Assembly: GCA_964540105.1 (NCBI GenBank)
Contig: CAZILL010000002.1
Location: forward strand, 806,001-870,000
Length of the DNA: 64,000 nucleotides
Origin: DATKJY01 sp964540105
GTDB taxonomy: Bacteria > Zixibacteria > MSB-5A5 > GN15 > FEB-12
Direction: 5' to 3'
This document shows positions 58,765-64,000 of this stretch, in pieces. The first letter of the stretch is position 1, and every line of letters begins with the position of its first letter. The notes under the pieces were generated by a model that saw only the letters and a program-made list of their open reading frames with translations, was not told the origin of the DNA and did no database searches. The position numbers and the translations under genes are program-made.

Positions 58765-59655
58765 ATGGGTCGAATCCGGGCATGTGGAAGTCTGTTTTGG
58801 AGCCTGAGTTTGGGCGCGTTGCTTGCAGTTTCTTCCACTGCCGGCGAGATCAGCGTTTCTCAGGCGCTTGAGCGAACCGAAATCCCCTATAATTCGACAA
58901 CAACTTTGACTATCACGATCTCCTGGCGGGGAGCGCAATCGGCTTATCGCTTTGATCGCCCTCTCCAGCCGCAGCTCGACAAGCTCAAAGTGCGCGAGTT
59001 TTCTTCTACGATCAGCTCCGTTGGCGCCGTTCAGGAGGAGATTACCACCAAGAAGTTTCGATACACACTTATTCCTACGGGTTCTGGTCAGGGGCGGATT
59101 GAGCCGATCACAATCGCGTATGCATCCTGGCCTGACTCTGTTCCGGGGGAGCTTGTTACCGAGGGAATGTGGGTCACTATCGGACTCCCTCCGCCAGTTG
59201 AAAAGAGAGTTGGCTGGAGGGAGCGGCTGACCCTTCCCGTTATCGCTGTCCTTGGTCTTCTGGTCACGGCGGGAACGGGCGCAGTCTTCTATGTCAGGGC
59301 GCGTAACAAGAAACCTCGTGAGACTGTAAAGTCCCCAGCTGAGTTGTTCCTCGAGCAATTAACTGCGGCAAAGGGAGAATCGGGAGGCGACCTGAAGCGT
59401 TTCCAGACCCTTCTCTATCGCAACTTATTGTGGTATGTTCGTGTACAACACGGGGTAGAGCTTTCCGGCCTGACGATGGAGGAGATTCTACGAGTTGTTG
59501 ATTCCAGCTCGATGCCGGATCAGCAGAAGGACAGAATATGCGGATGGTTGCTTCGTGCTGATCGGGAAAAATTCAGTCCTGCGACGCCGGCCCCGGGTGA
59601 GACCATTCGACTGGAAGCAGAAGTTCGCCAGTTTTTTGAGACATTAACAGCATAG
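58765..59655 (+). CDS. BatD-like protein, copy 1
   Basis: A 296-residue inner-membrane protein. A signal peptide (cleavage near STAG, about residue 28) precedes a beta-sandwich periplasmic domain with the BatD pattern (ISVSQALERTEIPYNSTTTLTITI, YRFDRPLQPQLDKLKVREFSST, FRYTLIPTGSGQGRIEPITI). One membrane helix follows (about residues 155-180, LPVIAVLGLLVTAGTGAVFYV). The remaining 115 residues are a helical cytoplasmic region. BatD works with BatA, BatB and MoxR ATPases in aerotolerance or envelope processes, with unclear biochemistry. A MoxR gene follows after 18 bases. A second BatD-like gene lies later in the same operon. Confidence 0.72.
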   Translation: MGRIRACGSLFWSLSLGALLAVSSTAGEISVSQALERTEIPYNSTTTLTITISWRGAQSAYRFDRPLQPQLDKLKVREFSSTISSVGAVQEEITTKKFRYTLIPTGSGQGRIEPITIAYASWPDSVPGELVTEGMWVTIGLPPPVEKRVGWRERLTLPVIAVLGLLVTAGTGAVFYVRARNKKPRETVKSPAELFLEQLTAAKGESGGDLKRFQTLLYRNLLWYVRVQHGVELSGLTMEEILRVVDSSSMPDQQKDRICGWLLRADREKFSPATPAPGETIRLEAEVRQFFETLTA

Positions 59656-59673
59656 CGATAGAGCGGAGGTGCC

Positions 59674-60663
59674 ATGCACACTGACATTCAGCAAATTCAA
59701 TCACTTGTAGAGAAAGAATCCTCTTTTGTGGATCGACTCACCGGCCAGATCAGTTCGGTCATAGTCGGACAGAAATATCTGATCGAACGGTTACTCGTTG
59801 GGGTCCTCTCCAATGGGCATATCCTGATCGAAGGGGTACCTGGACTGGCGAAAACGCTATCGGTGAAGACGCTTGCCGATGCCATTCAAGTAAAGTTTCG
59901 CCGTCTGCAGTTCACCCCTGACCTGCTGCCAGCCGACCTGATCGGAACCATGATCTACAACCCGCAGAAGGCGGAGTTTACGGTTCGCAAAGGGCCGATT
60001 TTCGCCAATATCATTTTGGCCGATGAAATCAACCGTGCCCCTGCCAAAGTGCAGTCAGCGTTGCTCGAAGCCATGCAGGAGCGTCAGGTTACGATTGGAG
60101 AAAACTCCTTCAAGCTAGACGAACCGTTCCTCGTTCTTGCGACCCAGAATCCTATCGAACAGGAAGGAACCTACCCGCTTCCCGAAGCCCAGATCGACCG
60201 CTTCATGCTGATGCTCAAAATCACCTATCCCAAACCGGCGGAAGAGCGCGAGATCATGGATCGCAACACGGCGGTCGGCGTTGCGGATGTGGCCCGTGTC
60301 ATCGCTCCTGATGACATTCTCAGGGCACGCACCGTCGTTCGCTCTGTTTACGTTGACGAAAAGATCAAGGACTACATCATCAACGTCATCTTTGCTACCC
60401 GCGAACCGGCAAAGTACGGTCTCGGGGATCTCGCCAGTCTGATTGCCTTTGGCGCGTCGCCGCGGGCAACGATATACCTCAATCTGGCCGCCAAGGCGCA
60501 CGCCTTCATGAAGGGGCGGGGTTATGTAACCCCGGAAGACATCAAGGCTATTGGTGCCGACGTTCTGCGACACCGTGTACTTCTGACCTACGAAGCCGAA
60601 GCGGAAGAAGTCACCTCGGACGACATTGTCAAACGTGTTTTCGATGCCATTGAAGTGCCGTAA
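59674..60663 (+). CDS. moxR: MoxR-family AAA+ ATPase
   Basis: A 329-residue chaperone-like ATPase of the MoxR family, acting in the cytoplasm with VWA-domain partners. The Walker A motif GVPGLAKT covers residues 54-61. Walker B is ILADEINRAPAKVQSALLEAMQE, sensor 1 lies in FLVLATQNPIEQEGTYPLPEAQIDRF, and the later SPRATIYLNLAAKAHAF contains the arginine of sensor 2. A GGAGG site lies seven bases before the start. It is followed by a DUF58 protein, the usual partner of MoxR in Bat-type operons. Confidence 0.93.
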   Translation: MHTDIQQIQSLVEKESSFVDRLTGQISSVIVGQKYLIERLLVGVLSNGHILIEGVPGLAKTLSVKTLADAIQVKFRRLQFTPDLLPADLIGTMIYNPQKAEFTVRKGPIFANIILADEINRAPAKVQSALLEAMQERQVTIGENSFKLDEPFLVLATQNPIEQEGTYPLPEAQIDRFMLMLKITYPKPAEEREIMDRNTAVGVADVARVIAPDDILRARTVVRSVYVDEKIKDYIINVIFATREPAKYGLGDLASLIAFGASPRATIYLNLAAKAHAFMKGRGYVTPEDIKAIGADVLRHRVLLTYEAEAEEVTSDDIVKRVFDAIEVP

Positions 60664-60672
60664 GTCGACGCT

Positions 60673-61548
60673 ATGATCCCTCGCGAGATTCTAAAGAAAG
60701 TCCGCCGTATCGAAATCTCGACCAAACGGCTGGTCAACAATCTCTTCTCCGGAGAGTATCACTCAACCTTCAAGGGACAGGGGATGGAATTCGAGGAGGT
60801 TCGTCTCTATCAACCCGGTGATGAAATTCGCCTCATCGACTGGAATGTTACGGCTCGTACGGGAGTTCCCTATATCAAGAAATTCTGCGAAGAGAGAGAA
60901 CTTACCGTTGTCCTTCTATTTGACGCTTCGTCGTCGGGGCGATTCGGAACCCGCGGACGCTTCAAGAATGACACTGCCGCCGAGTTGTGCGCCCTGCTGG
61001 CCTTTTCCGCCATCAAGAATAATGATAAGGTCGGGTTGATCATCTTTACCGACCAGATCGAAAAATTTGTTCCACCCAAGAAGGGACGCGCCCATGTACT
61101 CCGCCTGATTCGCGAAATCCTCTATTTTCAGCCGAAGGGAACTCGCACCGACATAACCGGCGCGTTGGAGTACTTCAATCGGGTGATCAAGCGTAAGTCG
61201 GTTGTGTTTCTCATCTCGGATTTCCTTTCCGAGGGTTTCTATAAACCCCTTCAGATCGCCAACAACAAGCACGACGTCATTGCCGTCAAGGTGAGTGACC
61301 CGCGCGAGACCGGTTTCGACGACCTGGGGCTCATTGAGCTTGAAGACACTGAGACCGGTGAAGTGCTCCTTGTGGATACCGGGTCCAAGGAATTTCGCAA
61401 CGAGTTTTCAGCTCGGGCACGGGAGGATTTCTCAGCCCTGCGTCGAGGGTTCCAACTGATCAATCTGGATTTCATCAACATTCGCACCGATCAGTCATAC
61501 ATCGTGCCGTTGATCAACTTTTTCAAGATGCGAGAGAGGAGGCACTGA
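60673..61548 (+). CDS. DUF58 protein (von Willebrand A-like, Bat-type)
   Basis: A 291-residue cytoplasmic protein. It opens ILKKVRRIEISTKRLVNNLFSGEYHSTFKGQGMEFEEVRLYQPGDEIRLIDWNVTART; the GxGxEFxE-x-R-x-Y-x-x-G-D-x-x-R-x-I-D-W-x-x-x-A-R stretch is the DUF58 signature. A VWA-like fold follows (VVLLFDASSSGRF, a metal-site D-x-S-x-S, and NNDKVGLIIFTDQ). Such proteins pair with MoxR ATPases in aerotolerance operons. It starts nine bases after the MoxR stop, and its TGA overlaps the next ATG (TGATG), so the next protein is translationally coupled. Confidence 0.92.
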   Translation: MIPREILKKVRRIEISTKRLVNNLFSGEYHSTFKGQGMEFEEVRLYQPGDEIRLIDWNVTARTGVPYIKKFCEERELTVVLLFDASSSGRFGTRGRFKNDTAAELCALLAFSAIKNNDKVGLIIFTDQIEKFVPPKKGRAHVLRLIREILYFQPKGTRTDITGALEYFNRVIKRKSVVFLISDFLSEGFYKPLQIANNKHDVIAVKVSDPRETGFDDLGLIELEDTETGEVLLVDTGSKEFRNEFSARAREDFSALRRGFQLINLDFINIRTDQSYIVPLINFFKMRERRH

Positions 61549-62459
61549 TGAGAGGGAAGTTTCTGGAAAGGCTCCTGACATTTGTCATCGTTATGGCCAC
61601 GTTCGTCGCGTTACTTTCATGTGCTGAGAAGAAAGCAGGAGTATCGATCGAGCTGCGCAAGAAGCTGGCCGGAGATCTCCGCGACAACAAGCTCTACGGA
61701 GCGGCGATAGAGGAATACTTGCAGGTGTTGTCGGGTGACGAACTCGATAATGTCCAGCGCGGTACCTTGAGCTATCTGATCGCTCGGATCTACTTCGATG
61801 ATCTCAAGGACTATGCAAACGCTGCGGCCTACTATGTGCGCGCACGCGGATACGATGCCAACGGCTCATACAACAATGAAGCCATGCAAAATCTGGTCGC
61901 TTGCCTCGAAAAGATGGGACAGTATGTCGATGCCCGGCGCGAGCTTGGGGCTGCCACCGACATCAAGGCTGAAGCGAAGCAGAGCGGCGATGTAGAAGTG
62001 GCCCGCATCGGCGGCACACCTATCTGGAAATCCGAGGTTGAAAGCCAGATACAAACCCTGCCACCCAACATGCAAAAAGAATTCGTGACACCTGAAGGGA
62101 AACGGAACTTCGTTCGGCAATATGTCGGCTCGGAACTCATGTATCGCGCCGCCCTGCGTGAAGGGTACGATCGCGATCAGGAAGTTATGCGCAAGAGAGA
62201 GCTGCTCGCGAAGAATCTTGTCGTGAATAAGTACGTTATCGAGAAAGTCATGCCCGAGGTGAAGATCGACACCCAGGATGTTCGCAATTTCTACGTCGCC
62301 AACAAAGATGCCCGATACAAGAATGCCCCGTATGACTCCGTCAAGGCTCAGGTGTTTCTCGACTATCAGGCTGAGAAGGCACAGGCGGCATTCGGGATCT
62401 ATATCGATAAGCTGGCTCGGAGTGAGCAGGTCGAGTTTCTCGACCAGAACATCAGGTAG
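61548..62459 (+). CDS. Lipoprotein with TPR-like N-terminus and SurA-like chaperone segment
   Basis: A 303-residue protein with a lipoprotein signal (lipobox LLSC near residue 25). Residues 35-140 are helical repeats of TPR type (YGAAIEEYLQVL, LSYLIARIYFDDL, ANAAAYYVRARGYDANG, and EAMQNLVACLEKMGQYVDA). Residues 150-240 match the SurA/PpiD N-terminal chaperone layout: VARIGGTPIWKSEVESQIQ, then GKRNFVRQYVGSELMYRAALREGYDRDQEV. No parvulin domain follows; the C-terminus goes directly to the last family helix region (DVRNFYVANKDARYK, then AQVFLDYQAEKAQAAF). It is therefore a prolyl-isomerase-free relative. It lies inside the Bat operon, coupled to the DUF58 gene. Confidence 0.75.
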   Translation: MRGKFLERLLTFVIVMATFVALLSCAEKKAGVSIELRKKLAGDLRDNKLYGAAIEEYLQVLSGDELDNVQRGTLSYLIARIYFDDLKDYANAAAYYVRARGYDANGSYNNEAMQNLVACLEKMGQYVDARRELGAATDIKAEAKQSGDVEVARIGGTPIWKSEVESQIQTLPPNMQKEFVTPEGKRNFVRQYVGSELMYRAALREGYDRDQEVMRKRELLAKNLVVNKYVIEKVMPEVKIDTQDVRNFYVANKDARYKNAPYDSVKAQVFLDYQAEKAQAAFGIYIDKLARSEQVEFLDQNIR

Positions 62460-62474
62460 ATAATCGCAGGTTCC

Positions 62475-63509
62475 ATGTCTCGCAATTCAGTTCCACTACT
62501 CATCGTTCTTGTGAGCCTGTTGGCATTTGCAGGCCACTCTTCGCTGTTTGCCGAACCGATCTCGGATACCGCGGCTTCAATCCCCGGTATAGAAATCAGT
62601 ACGTCTGTGGATCTGGCCGAAGTCTACGTCGGCGATCTGATCACGTACAAGGTGACGATCATTCACGATTCCACAATTCGGCTTGTCCCACCGCCACTCG
62701 GCGCCAATTTAGGGGCCTTTGATGTAAAGGACTACCAACCCGATCAAGAGACCAAGCTCCCCGACGGGCGGATCAGAAGTGAGACGAAATTTGTACTCAG
62801 CACTTTCACCACCGGCAAGTACATTATCCCGGCGCTACCGATTCTCTTCCGAATGCCGGACAGTACTGCCCGCGTGATGCTCGCCGAGGCCGTTTCCATC
62901 AATGTGCTTTCTCTGCTTGAGAATGCGAGCGACTCGGCCGACATCCGACCACTTAAGAACCCACACGAATTCAAGCGAAACTGGATGCCATATGTTCTTG
63001 CGGGAGTGGCCGGTATTGTCCTCCTGGTCGCCGCTCTGCTGCTCTGGCTGAAGTTTCGCCGGAAGAAAGGCGCCGTCGATGCTGTGGATTTGCGCCCCCC
63101 CTGGGAGATCGCGTTCGAAAGACTGGCTCTCCTTAAGACGAGTCGCCTGATCGAGGAAGAGAAATTCAAGCAGTACTACATTGAATTGACCGAGATTGTC
63201 CGCGGCTATCTGGCTCGTATGTATGCCATCACCGTGCTCGACATGACAACCGAGGAGTTTCTCTTGCAATTCAGGGACATGACCCTTCCCGCTTACCTTC
63301 TGGAGAACACGGCGTCTTTCCTCCGGCACGCAGATCTCGTGAAATTCGCTAAGTATGTGCCCGAGTCTGAGAGGATCGAGGCCGATTTTTGTACGGCTCA
63401 TGATGTTGTTGAGATCGTACGCGTCGATTTCGAACAGCGCCAGAGGATGCAGATCAACCAGGCTGATTCGCCGCAGTCGGAGCAACCGGTAGGTGGGGGA
63501 GAGGTATGA
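62475..63509 (+). CDS. BatD-like protein, copy 2
   Basis: A 344-residue inner-membrane protein with a signal peptide ending near LFA (about residue 26). The beta-rich periplasmic part reads ISTSVDLAEVYVGDLITYKVTIIHD, YQPDQETKLPDGRIRSETKFVLSTFTTGKYIIPALPILF, a standard BatD-type repeat. A single membrane helix (about 175-197, VLAGVAGIVLLVAALLLWL) and a helical cytoplasmic region (PWEIAFERLALLKTSRL, YYIELTEIVRGYLARMY) follow. The latter resembles DUF4381-like domains that accompany BatA and BatB. It sits between the SurA-like lipoprotein and BatA; its stop overlaps the BatA start (ATGATG). Confidence 0.8.
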   Translation: MSRNSVPLLIVLVSLLAFAGHSSLFAEPISDTAASIPGIEISTSVDLAEVYVGDLITYKVTIIHDSTIRLVPPPLGANLGAFDVKDYQPDQETKLPDGRIRSETKFVLSTFTTGKYIIPALPILFRMPDSTARVMLAEAVSINVLSLLENASDSADIRPLKNPHEFKRNWMPYVLAGVAGIVLLVAALLLWLKFRRKKGAVDAVDLRPPWEIAFERLALLKTSRLIEEEKFKQYYIELTEIVRGYLARMYAITVLDMTTEEFLLQFRDMTLPAYLLENTASFLRHADLVKFAKYVPESERIEADFCTAHDVVEIVRVDFEQRQRMQINQADSPQSEQPVGGGEV

Positions 63510-64000
63510 TGAGCGCGCTCGAATTCTCCGGATTCGGCCTCAACGTGTTCGATGTCGTCGATACGACCATCCCGGCGTTCCTGATCTTCTCGCTTGGTTT
63601 TATAGTCATCGTCGGGATGATCCTGTTTCAACGGAGCAAGCGTCGCCAATCAGCTACGCTCAAGTATTCCGACATCCGCATTGTCAAGCGGGCCGGTCGC
63701 ACCAGCCGCCAGAGACTTCGCGTACTGTTACCGACGCTGCGGATCGCAGCCATAGCTTTGTTCGTCGTCGCTTTTGCCCGCCCGCGCTCGGGAACAGAGG
63801 TGACCGACGTTAATTCCGAGGGGATCGACATCATGATGGTACTCGACGTTTCCTCTTCGATGCTCGCTGAGGACTTCAAACCGAACAACCGACTTTATGT
63901 AGCGAAAGAGGAATTGAAGCGCTTTGTCACCAAGCGCAAGAATGACCGGATCGGCCTGGTGGTCTTCGCTCGCCACGCGTTCACGCAGTGCCCCCTGACT
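63509..64000 (+). CDS. batA: BatA-like von Willebrand A membrane protein (3' end cut by window)
   Basis: The first 164 residues are visible and the frame stays open to the window edge. GGAGAGG lies just before the ATG at 63509, which overlaps the preceding stop; ATG 63506 would add one residue. Two hydrophobic helices (about 18-40, TIPAFLIFSLGFIVIVGMIL, and about 70-92) flank a basic loop, then the VWA domain starts: DIMMVLDVSSSML has the metal-site D-x-S-x-S, followed by VAKEELKRFVTKRKNDRIGLVVFA. The arrangement (short helical N-terminus, two helices, VWA) is that of BatA. BatB may follow outside the window. Confidence 0.9.
   Translation, partial: MSALEFSGFGLNVFDVVDTTIPAFLIFSLGFIVIVGMILFQRSKRRQSATLKYSDIRIVKRAGRTSRQRLRVLLPTLRIAAIALFVVAFARPRSGTEVTDVNSEGIDIMMVLDVSSSMLAEDFKPNNRLYVAKEELKRFVTKRKNDRIGLVVFARHAFTQCPLT

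Noticed and set aside
1..64000. CRISPR arrays, tRNA or rRNA genes, prophage or insertion sequences
   Set aside because: No regularly spaced repeats, no tRNA-like cloverleaf or rRNA stretch and no transposase, integrase or phage structural motif were found in any gap or frame read. The gaps are short and accounted for.

Overview
The window is a gene-dense bacterial chromosome segment with about 50 protein genes, mostly on the + strand, and no mobile element, CRISPR array, rRNA or tRNA that I could recognise. The gene families point to a Gram-negative, outer-membrane bacterium of the Fibrobacterota-Chlorobiota-Bacteroidota (FCB) superphylum: PorV-type barrels, C25 and M6 peptidases with T9SS/FlgD-like tail domains, an Omp85 protein, a dockerin-tailed peptidase, MglA/roadblock proteins with type IV pilus ATPases, and a Bacteroidota-type SdhCAB. 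The mix (dockerin tails, T9SS-like tails and archaeal-type UbiA prenyltransferase together) fits candidate phylum Zixibacteria or a close relative. That placement is my inference from gene content, not from a marker-gene tree.

Layout. 1-8 kb: a truncated lipoprotein (- strand), ornithine carbamoyltransferase, a lipoprotein, a hotdog thioesterase, a large secreted M28 peptidase with a dockerin tail, and a ParB-like-fold protein. 7.8-12 kb: rpsT (- strand) divergent from murJ and comEC. 12-23.7 kb: a motility/polarity module with a DUF4388 protein, a TPR-roadblock protein, a membrane-roadblock protein, two roadblock proteins, an MglA GTPase, PilB, PilT, PilC and a PilS-like kinase. 23.7-29.1 kb: lipoprotein prolyl isomerase, polyprenol-kinase-like protein, cold-shock protein, threonine aldolase and a GT39-like membrane protein. 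29.1-32.5 kb: sdhCAB (- strand). 32.7-39.9 kb: two secreted beta-sandwich proteins, sucCD, class 3 asparaginase, tryptophanase and a lipoprotein.

40.1-58.6 kb: one strong promoter (40098-40126) precedes nine closely spaced + strand genes. In order these are a PorU-like C25 peptidase, a PorV-like barrel with a beta-propeller and LysM inserted in it, an M6 metallopeptidase, two DUF5683-like paralogues, an NHL-propeller lipoprotein, a 1082-residue outer-membrane protein, an Omp85 protein and a UbiA-family prenyltransferase. I read this as a T9SS-like cell-surface export and attachment locus. It is the most interesting part of the window, because the PorV-propeller fusion may combine PorV-like and PorZ-like roles in one chain.

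58.7-64 kb: a Bat (aerotolerance) operon with a BatD-like protein, MoxR ATPase, DUF58 protein, a TPR/SurA-like lipoprotein, a second BatD-like protein and BatA, which is cut off by the window end.

Promoters and terminators listed are pattern matches read by eye. Protein functions rest on motifs and family resemblance, not on database searches.
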